This document shows, in pieces, positions 33,517 through 42,199 of a DNA stretch of 61,283 nt; within the stretch, counting starts at the first letter, position 1, and each line of letters begins with the position of its first letter. The notes under the pieces were generated by a model, which was not told the origin of the DNA, searched no databases, and saw nothing but the letters and a program-made list of their open reading frames with translations. A program made the translations under genes and the position numbers. The stretch comes from MGIIb-Q1 sp964342465 (GTDB lineage Archaea; Thermoplasmatota; Poseidoniia; Poseidoniales; Thalassarchaeaceae): contig CAYFFQ010000013.1 of NCBI GenBank assembly GCA_964342465.1, forward strand, positions 1-61,283, written 5' to 3'.

Positions 33517-36500
33517 ATGTCTAAGTTGAAATCCACCACCCTCGCTCTGCTGATGGCGGTGACCCTCCTCGCCCCTCTGACAGCCTCTGCAGGTGGCGTT
33601 GCCAAAGAGTACACAGTCGATTTCACAGTCACCAACATTTCAATCGGAAACGCCTCAATTCAGCCGATGCAGTGGGAGCAGCCGAGTGGCTTGATGAAGG
33701 ATTACTACCTCCGTTCAACGACCCTCCCCATCCAAGTCACCTTCAAACAAGCAGGAAACTCTCTTCAGACCACCAACGGGATGGGATTCATCCAGATTTG
33801 GCACCCTGTCGGAATTATGGTTGCTGAATGGAATTACTCACTCTCCCTCTCGAGTGGACAGGAAGTGGTGAAGGAGGTGGTTTGGACGGCGCCCGCTGCC
33901 CATAGCGTACTCTCGGAGAATGGTACTCTCAGTGGTGGCTACATCGTCCGTGGAGTCACCGATGCAGGGGTGATGGAGGGCAACCCTTCCAACGACATCG
34001 TTGATGAAGAAGTTCCAATCTCCATCTATTACGACCAGATGGAAACAGGTGCATGCGGGGACAACGACGGCGACAGTGTCTCTGATTGTTCTGGCGCTAC
34101 CTACGGTCCCGCCCTGACCTTCACCGCCGCGGGATATGAGGCGGGGACTGACACACCCGACGGTACTGGGCCGTGGCAACAGGACACATCATCCGGCTTC
34201 GCCGGTAGCAAACATTGGCGACATTCAGTCCCTGGGCAGGATTATGTCAGCAATGGCAACGACCAACTTCACTGGGGATGGTTCGTCCCGCAAGGACAGA
34301 GTTGCGAAGACCCGGGTCACGGCTTGGGTTATGGTACCACTGCAAATGATGTGATTTGGTATTCGGGCCAATACTGCAAAGTCTCAATCTCAGGTGGTTC
34401 ATACATCTCGATGCAACTCGCCACCGCGGCATGGGGTGGACTTGGAGCGAATGATGAGGTGGCGTTGGAGGCGCGCTCCGCAGGTAACATCATCGCTCAT
34501 CTTAATCTCTCGGAACAGGGGCTCAGTGGAGTGGCAGATGATTGGAAAAGGGTAATTTGGGATGTCGGGGCCAATACCAGCACACAGGTCTTCAGTATCT
34601 CCTATCACTTCATGAGTGACAACAGCGGGGCGACAGGAGGAATTCATGTCGATGAGTTTGCCCTGTTCGGTGTTGAAAAGGTCAATGAGTACACTATATC
34701 GGTAGATTGCGACAATCCGGAGACCGGATATCTCGTAATACCTGCTGACCCTCTACCCCCGGCCCTGCATTGTACATTGACGAACAACGGCTATAGAGAG
34801 GTCTCACTTCAGATTCTCTCTGGAATAAACAATGACACATGGATGAACTTCCACTCCCCGATTCGTATCGACTCGAACAATATCAATGACCACGATTACA
34901 GTGTGCCTCTGAACCCTCTCAAGTACAACGAGACCACTGAGTTCTGGGTCAATCTCTCGATACCGGCTGGCGCTGACATTCAGAGTCTTGAATGGAATGT
35001 CTCGGTGCTGGATTACATGACCGGAGAAGACAAGTTCAACATTTCCATCCCACTTTCCGTCGGCGCATCTTATTCAGCTGAGGTCTATCACACGGGACAG
35101 ATTCCAGCGGCGAGAATCGCCCCGGGTGAATCGGAAATGGAGAAATTCACCCTAACCAATACAGGAAATCAGATGGCATATTGGAACCTCAATGTCTTCT
35201 TCAACAGGTCGAGTTGGACCTCTCAGCACTTCCGCTTCCTCGACTCGAACATCAACGGCTCAGAAATCGCCTTCATCCAACTTCAGAAGGGCGAGAGTTC
35301 CGATGTCTGGGTGGAATTCACCACACCGGATGGAATGGAGCCGGGCCAAACCGAGGTGACTATCCATGTGCAGGGTCAATCGCCAGCCACAGCACAGGTG
35401 ACGCGCAAAATCATCATTGAAGTTCCACAGGTGCACTCACTCGAGTTGGTCGCTTCTGAAGAGGTGCTTTCAGCAAAAGCAGATGGGAGGACGCGCACTG
35501 TAGAAGTTGAAATCACCAACAACGGCAACGCCCCCGAAGTATTCGACCTCTCGCTGACCTCTGACTGGCGACTAGCAGCATCTGTGGGGCAGGACCAGAC
35601 GGAGGAGATCGGTGCATTCGGTGACAGCACCACCATCCTGCTCATCCTGCCGATGCCGTACGGTATTCGCGCCGACACCTACTTCCTCACCTTGACCGCA
35701 ACATCGCAGACCAATTCTTCTTTCTCACAAGTCGTCTCGATTGAACTAATCGTCGAAGACACCTATCTTCTAGAGGTGGAGGATGTCGATATGAGCGGGC
35801 AGACCTTCCAAGGAGGTCAGGATGCGAAGACCATCTCCTTCGCGATTACCAACAACGGGAACGGCTACGACCAGTTCATCGTTGAAATTGATGCACCTGA
35901 AGGAATGACTGCCAGCATCATCACCAACCAACAGTACGACCCCAACTCACCACCGTCTGTCCCTCAAGGTGCATCTGTGAATGTCACAATCGAGTATGCT
36001 TTCGCCAGCGGAACCAACGGATTGCTGGAACTGACGGTGACCGCAAGGTCAGAAGAATCGGGGAATGTCTCCTTCGCCAGTGGGTCTGCCACATTTCAGG
36101 TGGGCTCACAAGGCTGGCTTGACTTGACGCCTGCTGGAATGGTGACACTGGATGAGGATGGCTGGATAATCTCTAATCTCACTATTCACAATCGTCACCC
36201 AGCAAACGCGCAGTTCATCACCATCTCGGTAGAGCCGGGTGAGGAGAGGAAGTATGCGAGTGTGCGAGTAGTTTCCAATGATGCATCCTTTGTGCTCAAC
36301 CCCGATGACAAGAGGGTGGTGTCGGTGAAGTTCTCACTGACCGAAACCCAATACCTCAATCTCCCTGAGGATGAGATGACTTTCAACATCACAGTGATCG
36401 CCACAGGTGATGACGATGTATCGCAGACCGTGATACAGGTGAAGGTCTTGCGCGACCCTACTGATGGTTCTGTAGATGCGCAGCAGGAGAGTGGCCTTAC

Positions 36501-36918
36501 AATCGGCGATATCGCCATGTTCATCGTCGGCGGGCTGATAATCCTCGCTCTCGTCGTCGTGCTCATCAAGGTGATAGCATCGACCAGCCGAGAAGAGGAC
36601 GAGATACTGTCACTCGCTGGATATCAGCGACAGTTGGAGGAGACCTATGGAAACATTCCATCAGCACCAGACCTCTCAAAGGGTGCGGCCCCTCTGCCGG
36701 TGACCGACACGGTCGCCAACTCGGCATACGGTGGCGCAGCTGAAATCTTCGAACAGCAACTCACTCCAGCCCCAGTTGCGGCTGCACAACCATCAGCGGC
36801 CGCCACCCTGCCTGCGGGTGCCCCTCCTCTCCCCCCTGGTGGCCTTCCTGACGGGTGGACGATGGAGCAGTGGACCCACTACGGCGCACAGTATCGTGAG
36901 CAGCACGGACTCACCTGA
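33517..36918 (+). CDS. Large beta-rich surface protein with C-terminal anchor
   Basis: The protein has 1133 residues from the ATG at 33517, where a signal peptide begins (MSKLKSTTLALLMAVTLLAP); a longer frame upstream has no support. The extracytoplasmic part contains an N-terminal 380-residue region, including a probable jelly-roll (VSISGGSYISMQLATAAWGG...IHVDEFALFG). At least four NEW3/CARDB-like Ig-type repeats follow, with the phrase FTLTNTGN, VEITNNGNAPEVFDL, FAITNNGNGYDQF. One transmembrane helix (AMFIVGGLIILALVVVLIKV) leads to a cytosolic tail ending PDGWTMEQWTHYGAQYREQ. I recall this WT.EQW..YG tail from marine Group II surface proteins. It is probably an adhesion or S-layer-associated protein. 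Confidence 0.9.
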   Translation: MSKLKSTTLALLMAVTLLAPLTASAGGVAKEYTVDFTVTNISIGNASIQPMQWEQPSGLMKDYYLRSTTLPIQVTFKQAGNSLQTTNGMGFIQIWHPVGIMVAEWNYSLSLSSGQEVVKEVVWTAPAAHSVLSENGTLSGGYIVRGVTDAGVMEGNPSNDIVDEEVPISIYYDQMETGACGDNDGDSVSDCSGATYGPALTFTAAGYEAGTDTPDGTGPWQQDTSSGFAGSKHWRHSVPGQDYVSNGNDQLHWGWFVPQGQSCEDPGHGLGYGTTANDVIWYSGQYCKVSISGGSYISMQLATAAWGGLGANDEVALEARSAGNIIAHLNLSEQGLSGVADDWKRVIWDVGANTSTQVFSISYHFMSDNSGATGGIHVDEFALFGVEKVNEYTISVDCDNPETGYLVIPADPLPPALHCTLTNNGYREVSLQILSGINNDTWMNFHSPIRIDSNNINDHDYSVPLNPLKYNETTEFWVNLSIPAGADIQSLEWNVSVLDYMTGEDKFNISIPLSVGASYSAEVYHTGQIPAARIAPGESEMEKFTLTNTGNQMAYWNLNVFFNRSSWTSQHFRFLDSNINGSEIAFIQLQKGESSDVWVEFTTPDGMEPGQTEVTIHVQGQSPATAQVTRKIIIEVPQVHSLELVASEEVLSAKADGRTRTVEVEITNNGNAPEVFDLSLTSDWRLAASVGQDQTEEIGAFGDSTTILLILPMPYGIRADTYFLTLTATSQTNSSFSQVVSIELIVEDTYLLEVEDVDMSGQTFQGGQDAKTISFAITNNGNGYDQFIVEIDAPEGMTASIITNQQYDPNSPPSVPQGASVNVTIEYAFASGTNGLLELTVTARSEESGNVSFASGSATFQVGSQGWLDLTPAGMVTLDEDGWIISNLTIHNRHPANAQFITISVEPGEERKYASVRVVSNDASFVLNPDDKRVVSVKFSLTETQYLNLPEDEMTFNITVIATGDDDVSQTVIQVKVLRDPTDGSVDAQQESGLTIGDIAMFIVGGLIILALVVVLIKVIASTSREEDEILSLAGYQRQLEETYGNIPSAPDLSKGAAPLPVTDTVANSAYGGAAEIFEQQLTPAPVAAAQPSAAATLPAGAPPLPPGGLPDGWTMEQWTHYGAQYREQHGLT

Positions 36919-37304
36919 CCAATTCACCATGCTGTTGTTCGCCTTGTTCAGAATAATTGGCCGATGAGAAACATATCTCCGATGTTGCACCACCTACATC
37001 TCAGGCTCTTATTTGGGTCGTTTTCGAAGACCGGAAATATGGGGTCGGACCTTCTCGCGACAAGGATGTCACCTATATGATTCAGCGGCGCACCCCGCAC
37101 CGAGTAGCATTCTCGCATGACGAACTAGGGATAGGTGGATGAAGCCACGGGCGCATTGAAAAGAATAGCCGACCGACGCTTTGTTGAGCGGACCAGCGGA
37201 TGAAGCCATGGTGCAGTGAAAAGAATCTGATAGGTTGGGCTTAAGAGGGGTGTGCCGGTCGCAAGGCCGCCCCAAAGGGGCGATGAAACGGCGAGTTGGT
37301 AATT
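36919..37304. other. Thermosome upstream region with a 61-bp-spaced direct repeat
   Basis: This 386-base intergenic region should hold the thermosome promoter. GGATGAAGCCACGGGCGCAT and a variant recur at 37137 and 37198, each followed by TGAAAAGAAT. A possible AT-rich element (GGGCTTAAGAG near 37240) lies about 60 bases before the start, but no convincing BRE/TATA pair could be fixed. The repeated block could be a heat-shock regulator site; that is inference from its position. Confidence 0.45.
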
Positions 37305-38915
37305 ATGTATGGAGGACAAGCACCTATTTTCATTCTCAAAGAAGGCACTGACAGGGTCAGAGGCAAGAGTGCTCAGGCGAACAACATCGCCGCAGCCAAA
37401 CAGGTTGCGGATGCTGTACGCTCCACCCTCGGCCCCAAAGGAATGGACAAGATGCTGGTTGACAGCATGGGTGATGTTGTAATCACCAACGATGGTGCGA
37501 CGATTCTCAAGGAGATGGATATAGAACACCCTGCCGCGAAAATGATAATCGAAGTAGCCAAGACACAGGAACAGCACTGTTACGACGGCACCACCACTGC
37601 CGTCGTCATAGCTGGTGAGTTGCTGAAACGCAGTGAGGACCTGATTGAACAGAATGTCCATCCTACTGTGATATGTCACGGATTCCGCCTCGCCGCCGAG
37701 CGGGCGATTGAAATTCTCAACGACCACGCTGGCTCCGTTGCAGACGATGAGATGCTCGCCGAGGTCGCCAAGACAGCACTGACCGGCAAGTCGGCCGAAG
37801 CGGTAAAATCGTTCCTCGCCGACATCTGCGTGAAAGCGGTACAGGCAGTCGGCGTTGAAGAGGATGGCGAGCGATTCGTCGACCTCGATGACATCAAGGT
37901 TGAGAAGCGTCAGGGTGGTTCAGTCAGGGCGAGTACACTCGTCGACGGAATCATCCTCGACAAGGAGCGAGTCCACTCCGGAATGCCTAAATCGGTCAAT
38001 GATGCGAAAATAGCCCTGGTGAACAGTGCTATTGAGGTGAAGAAAACCGAAGTCGATGCCAAGATTCAGATTACCGACCCGAGCATGCTCGCCAAGTTCC
38101 TCGACGAGGAGGAGGGATACCTGCGCGGACTGGTCGAAAAACTCCAGAGTTCCGGTGCCAATGTTTTAATCTGCCAGAAGGGAATTGATGATATCGCCCA
38201 ACACTACCTTGCCAAGGCAGGTCTGTTCGCTGTCCGCCGCGCCAAGAAGAGTGACATGGAAGCACTCTCCAAGGCAACTGGTGCGCGCATAGTCACAAAC
38301 CTCGATGACCTCACCGCTGAAGACCTCGGTTCTGCAGCCCGAGTCGAAGAGAGAAAAATCGGGGATTCAGACATGGTGTTCATCACCGGTTGTCCGGAAG
38401 CGAAGAGCGTCTCAGTTCTCCTCCGTGGGGGGACAGAACATGTGGTCGATGAACTCAGAAGAGCGTTCGATGATGCCGTGGGTGTCATCAGTGTGGCTTG
38501 GGAAGACGGCTCAATCCTTACCGGCGGCGGAAGCGTCATGGCAGCGCTCAGTCGAGAGTTGAGGACCTACGCCGAGGGCGTGGGTGGACGTGAGCAGATG
38601 GCGATAGAGGCATTCGCTGGAGCATTGGAAGTCATTCCACGGACCCTTGCAGAAAATGCAGGATTAGACCCTGTGAACACGATAATTGAACTTCGGAAGG
38701 CACACGCAGAGGGGAAGGGAACCTTCGGTGTGAATGTCTTTGAGGGTGGTGTGATGGATATGAAGGATGCTCATGTCATCGAGCCGATGCGAGTAGTCGA
38801 GCAGGCCATTCAGAGCGCCACCGAGACCGCCGTCATGATTCTCAGAATAGATGATGTGATTTCTTCCAAGGCGGTTGGTGGTGGTGACATGGACGGCATG
38901 GATTTTGACATGTGA
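37305..38915 (+). CDS. thsA: Thermosome subunit (group II chaperonin)
   Basis: The protein has 536 residues. This ATP-dependent protein-folding subunit forms double-ring chaperonins. Visible marks are MYGGQAPIFILKEGTDRVRG at the start, STLGPKGMDKMLVD, NDGATILKEMDIEHPAAKM, the ATP site around DGTTTAVVIAGELL, and the C-terminal ATPase part TGGGSVMAALSRELR. The tail ends GGGDMDGMDFDM, a shortened version of the Gly/Met-rich tail of group II chaperonins. The start at 37305 matches the family N-terminus; three extra codons upstream are unlikely. The last six codons and the stop are repeated twice more immediately downstream. Confidence 0.97.
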   Translation: MYGGQAPIFILKEGTDRVRGKSAQANNIAAAKQVADAVRSTLGPKGMDKMLVDSMGDVVITNDGATILKEMDIEHPAAKMIIEVAKTQEQHCYDGTTTAVVIAGELLKRSEDLIEQNVHPTVICHGFRLAAERAIEILNDHAGSVADDEMLAEVAKTALTGKSAEAVKSFLADICVKAVQAVGVEEDGERFVDLDDIKVEKRQGGSVRASTLVDGIILDKERVHSGMPKSVNDAKIALVNSAIEVKKTEVDAKIQITDPSMLAKFLDEEEGYLRGLVEKLQSSGANVLICQKGIDDIAQHYLAKAGLFAVRRAKKSDMEALSKATGARIVTNLDDLTAEDLGSAARVEERKIGDSDMVFITGCPEAKSVSVLLRGGTEHVVDELRRAFDDAVGVISVAWEDGSILTGGGSVMAALSRELRTYAEGVGGREQMAIEAFAGALEVIPRTLAENAGLDPVNTIIELRKAHAEGKGTFGVNVFEGGVMDMKDAHVIEPMRVVEQAIQSATETAVMILRIDDVISSKAVGGGDMDGMDFDM

Positions 38916-39084
38916 GCCCGTTCCCTCACGCCTACCAGTTTGGACAGTGAGCATACCCTCCCTTTGGGCATGGATTTTGACATGTGAGCCCGTTCCCTCA
39001 CGCCTACCAGTTTGGACAGTGAGCATACCCTCCCTTTGGGCATGGATTTTGACATGTGAGCCCGTTCCCTCACGCCTACCAGTT
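38895..39084. repeat. 72-bp tandem repeat carrying the thermosome 3' end
   Basis: Copies of GGCATGGATTTTGACATGTG lie at 38895 (in the gene), 38967 and 39039, exactly 72 bp apart. Each copy repeats the codons GMDFDM and the stop. Immediately after each stop is a GTGAG-CCCGTTCC-CTCAC hairpin. The intervening sequence (CCTACCAGTTTGGACAGTGA) is conserved in the complete units. 39085-39310 contains a further pair of diverged direct repeats (GAGATTC.TCCTTGCC near 39155 and 39219). Confidence 0.92.
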
Positions 39085-39285
39085 TTGATGATGCACGGAC
39101 CCCAAGGTGCCCCTTTTCCTTCAGAAATAACCATCTTGGAAGAGGTTGGGCTGAGAGATTCTTCCTTGCCAATGGGGATGGGTGCGAGGATGAGAGGTGA
39201 GAGTAGTGGACGAGGAGATTCATCCTTGCCTATGCAGGTGGGTGGCGCGGTATGTTCAATAATCTACCTTCAGTCGAACAGTTCA

Positions 39286-39302
39286 CCCAGCCTACGGCTG
39301 GG
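39286..39302 (+). promoter_or_regulatory. Hairpin directly before the fusion flavoprotein ribosome site
   Basis: CCCAGCC-TAC-GGCTGGG is a perfect 7-bp stem with a 3-nt loop, ending just before AGGTGAG and the ATG at 39311. Because it abuts the ribosome-binding site it could hinder initiation or mark an upstream transcript end. No further elements were recognised. Confidence 0.45.
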
Positions 39303-39310
39303 TAGGTGAG

Positions 39311-41251
39311 ATGATGTCTGGAATCGTTGTTTGGATTGCTGAAGGATGCATCACATGCAACGCCTGTGAGGGCGAGTACCCCGAAGTATTCGTCGTCGAG
39401 GACGAGTCATGTTTCATCGTCGCAGATGCTCGCACTGATGGGGGATTCGACACCAATGAGGGTTCAATGTCGCCTCTGAAGGATGGGTTCGATTTGGAGG
39501 CGATTCAGGGCGCAGCCGAGGAGTGTCCAGTCGATGTCATTATTGTCGAAGTGGCAGGAACAGGAGATTCTGCAGTGGCGGTCGCTGACGAAGCGCCAGC
39601 GGAGACAGCAGATACCCCCGATGTCGATGTCGCAGCCGAGCCATCATCCTTGGATGGTGACAGAAGTGTATTGATTCTTTCCGGCTCCCAATCTGGGAAT
39701 GCCGAGGGTGTCGCTAGCAAAGCGGCAAAGATGGCTGGTGACTTCGGACTCGAGGCGACTGTCAAATCGATGGATGAGGTGCAAATCTCAGACTTGGCCA
39801 GCAATCTCAGAATCATGGTCGTATGTTCGACATGGGGCGAAGGTGAGATGCCTGATAACGCCGAAGACCTATGGAACGCAGCAAACGAGGGTGATGCACC
39901 ATCCCTTTCCGCCTCACACTTCTCGGTGTGTGGATTGGGTGACTCCTCATACGAATTCTTCTGCCAGTGTGGAATAGATTGGGATGGATGGTTCGCCGGA
40001 GCCGGCGCCAACCGTATCACCGAGAGGGTGGATTGTGATGTCGACTTCGATGGCCCTGCTGATGCTTGGATGACTTCAACTCTCGCCCATCTCGCCGCAG
40101 TCGACGGCGAAGGTGTGTTCCATGAAGAGAGGGTGGAAGCGATTCTCTCCGCTGCGTCCGGTGGCACATCAAGCCCATCAGCGGACGCGGCCTTTGACAT
40201 TCCAAACCTCTTCGGCAAGGAAGTTCAACTCGATGTCAAGGTCTTTCGTTATGACCCCGCCACCTGCCTCTCCGGCCATGATGTGTGGCGATGCGCCGTC
40301 CCAGATTCCCTCAGCATCCTTGAACTCATGAGGCTCCTCAAATCGACAGAAGACGGTTCCCTTACCTTCCGAGATGGTGACGCAGACGATGCTACGACCG
40401 CCATCTCAGTCAATGGGAGAAACATTCTTCCCGGCAGAATGGCGGTCTCCCACTTTGCCAACTCGGATGGCGTCGCCACACTGCGGCTTGACCCCTTGGA
40501 CGGATTCGAAGTGATAAGAGACATCTGTGTTGACCACACTGAATATCAAATCCACCTCGCCAACAGCGAACCGTGGATGCATGCGGCGAGCCGCGCTGGA
40601 GTGGCCAAGGCGCAGGGAGACATCGGTGCCATGGAAGCATCAGCAGCAACCAGCCAACATCTGATGACCGACATCCCCAGTTTCCAACTGCTACACGCCA
40701 CATCGGACACTACACCACACAACCGCAATTACATCGGGCCAGCAGTGATTGCTCGCAAGTTCGCACGCTATAACGACCCACGCTCTTCCAAAGTCAGCAA
40801 GCAGAACATTCTCTCACTGCTCAGCTCTCCAGAAGGCGTCAAGGCGGAAGCCGACTTTTCCTCACTCAGACGAGCGGGAAGGGCGGGAGTGACGACTTCC
40901 AACACCCTGTTGCAAGGAAAGCGCTTGGTCCTCGAGCATACCGGATTCTCCGGTCCTCATGGAAGACATGTATGGTGGTTCACCGAGACGGTCAAACTTT
41001 CGGGGCAACTCAACGAGACGGCTCTGGCTGTAGCCACACTACGACTGGGGATGGTGAAGAATGTGGTCACGGGGGTTCTACCTCGTATGGCGATGGGCTT
41101 CACAAGAACGGGCGGTCCGATAATGCGTGACAAACAGGCTCTACTTCTCCCCCCTGCTTCTATAGGGAAGATGCCTAAGATGGTCAACAAACCTGTGGAC
41201 AACCACCACGAGGTTGTTGCTCTGTTCAACAAATACGACAGGAGGTTCTGA
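39311..41251 (+). CDS. Ferredoxin-flavodoxin-SdhB-like fusion protein
   Basis: The protein has 646 residues and three parts. Residues 1-80 are a 4Fe-4S ferredoxin (CITCNAC and later EECPVD). About 118-275 form a flavodoxin domain (LILSGSQSGNAEGVA for FMN phosphate, VVCSTWGEGEMPDN, CGLGDSSYEFFCQCG). From about 296 the sequence follows the succinate dehydrogenase/fumarate reductase iron-sulfur subunit (VFRYDP, LKSTEDGSLTFR, PLDGFEVIRDICVDHTEY, NYIGPAVIARKFARYNDPRS). The cysteines that hold the 2Fe-2S, 3Fe-4S and 4Fe-4S clusters in SdhB are missing; ISVNGR follows DGSLTFRDGDADDATTA with no Cys. The stop is one base before the start of the HdrB-like gene. It is probably an electron-transfer subunit with new cofactors. 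Confidence 0.85.
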   Translation: MMSGIVVWIAEGCITCNACEGEYPEVFVVEDESCFIVADARTDGGFDTNEGSMSPLKDGFDLEAIQGAAEECPVDVIIVEVAGTGDSAVAVADEAPAETADTPDVDVAAEPSSLDGDRSVLILSGSQSGNAEGVASKAAKMAGDFGLEATVKSMDEVQISDLASNLRIMVVCSTWGEGEMPDNAEDLWNAANEGDAPSLSASHFSVCGLGDSSYEFFCQCGIDWDGWFAGAGANRITERVDCDVDFDGPADAWMTSTLAHLAAVDGEGVFHEERVEAILSAASGGTSSPSADAAFDIPNLFGKEVQLDVKVFRYDPATCLSGHDVWRCAVPDSLSILELMRLLKSTEDGSLTFRDGDADDATTAISVNGRNILPGRMAVSHFANSDGVATLRLDPLDGFEVIRDICVDHTEYQIHLANSEPWMHAASRAGVAKAQGDIGAMEASAATSQHLMTDIPSFQLLHATSDTTPHNRNYIGPAVIARKFARYNDPRSSKVSKQNILSLLSSPEGVKAEADFSSLRRAGRAGVTTSNTLLQGKRLVLEHTGFSGPHGRHVWWFTETVKLSGQLNETALAVATLRLGMVKNVVTGVLPRMAMGFTRTGGPIMRDKQALLLPPASIGKMPKMVNKPVDNHHEVVALFNKYDRRF

Positions 41252-41252
41252 A

Positions 41253-42116
41253 ATGGCCAAGCACAAGTACGCATATTTCCCCGGCTGTGTGACGCTGAAC
41301 TCTGCACGCGAGGTGCAGGATGCGATGCTCGCTCTAGCGAGGGCTCTGGACATCGAACTGATTCCCCTGAGTGGAGCGGCATGCTGTGGTGCTGGGGTGA
41401 TGAAACAGGCCAACTGGGAACTACAAATCGCTCTCAACGCGAGGACCTTCGCTCAGGCCGAGGCGCAGGGTTTGGATGTACTTACTCCCTGTGCCACTTG
41501 CCAAGGCAACATGTCGGAGGATTTCATCAGATTGACTGAGGATGATGACCTTCGCGAGAAGGTAAACGAACAGTTGGAGGCTATTGCTGGGATTCGTTTC
41601 GAAGGGACGATGAAAATGCGTCACCTCCTGCATGTACTGGTGGAGGACATAGGTCTCGAGGCTGTTTCGGCTGCGGTGAAAAATCCCATCGACTTCCAAG
41701 TCGCCGGTTATTACGGCTCGGTAATGCAACAGGCGGAGGCGTGCGGTGATGACGATGTGAGTGACCCACATTACTTCGAAAAACTCATTGACGCCATCGG
41801 CGGGGTGCCGGTACACTATGACAGCAGGACACACAGCGTGGGTTTTCCTTCCCTTCTTTCCGAGGAGAAGACCGTGATGCGCATGACTGGCGCGGTTCTT
41901 GCTGATGCTAAATCCGAGGGTGCGAGAGTTCTGGCTTCCGCCTGCCCGCTCTCGCATATCAATCTCGACACCTATCAGGTGAAAGCGGCGAGAGAGTCCG
42001 GCATGGATGTACGCATTCCTGTCGTCCACCTCCCTGAACTCGTGGCATGGGCCCTAGGCTGTCACAACGACAGATTCGCTCAGTTCCGTACCCGTGTGCT
42101 GGTCATGGGTGATTGA
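41253..42116 (+). CDS. HdrB/SdhE-like CCG-domain protein
   Basis: The protein has 287 residues. The CCG family (HdrB, SdhE, GlcF, LutA) binds special 4Fe-4S clusters at active sites acting on disulphides or quinones. The first CCG set is complete: YFPGCVTLNS, GAACCGAGV, TPCATCQGN. In the second half only the framework remains: VAGYYGSVMQQ has Ser where Cys is normal, HSVGFPSLLSEE replaces the CCG motif, and SACPLSHINLD keeps its Cys. It therefore likely binds one cluster, not two. The start ATG has GGAGG ten bases upstream, and the gene overlaps functionally with the fusion flavoprotein one base upstream. Confidence 0.88.
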   Translation: MAKHKYAYFPGCVTLNSAREVQDAMLALARALDIELIPLSGAACCGAGVMKQANWELQIALNARTFAQAEAQGLDVLTPCATCQGNMSEDFIRLTEDDDLREKVNEQLEAIAGIRFEGTMKMRHLLHVLVEDIGLEAVSAAVKNPIDFQVAGYYGSVMQQAEACGDDDVSDPHYFEKLIDAIGGVPVHYDSRTHSVGFPSLLSEEKTVMRMTGAVLADAKSEGARVLASACPLSHINLDTYQVKAARESGMDVRIPVVHLPELVAWALGCHNDRFAQFRTRVLVMGD

Positions 42117-42158
42117 GGCGCGGTTTTGGTCCACCAACTCTCAGACTGGTTCTTGCTG

Positions 42159-42181
42159 TGGGTGTGCGATTGCCGCACCCA
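42159..42181. terminator. Hairpin between convergent genes
   Basis: TGGGTGTG and CGCACCCA form an 8-bp stem with one G-U around a short loop. It lies 42 bases beyond the HdrB-like stop and 18 bases before the Hef stop on the other strand, a suitable site for bidirectional termination. No long T-run is present on either side. Confidence 0.45.
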
Positions 42182-42199
42182 TTCTGTCTATAGGGCGTT

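Noticed and set aside
38875..39309. Open frame of 144 codons with repeated TCEPVPSRLPVW peptides downstream of the thermosome gene
   Set aside because: The period of 72 bp is divisible by three, so the repeat array stays open in several frames. The peptide is the repeat itself.
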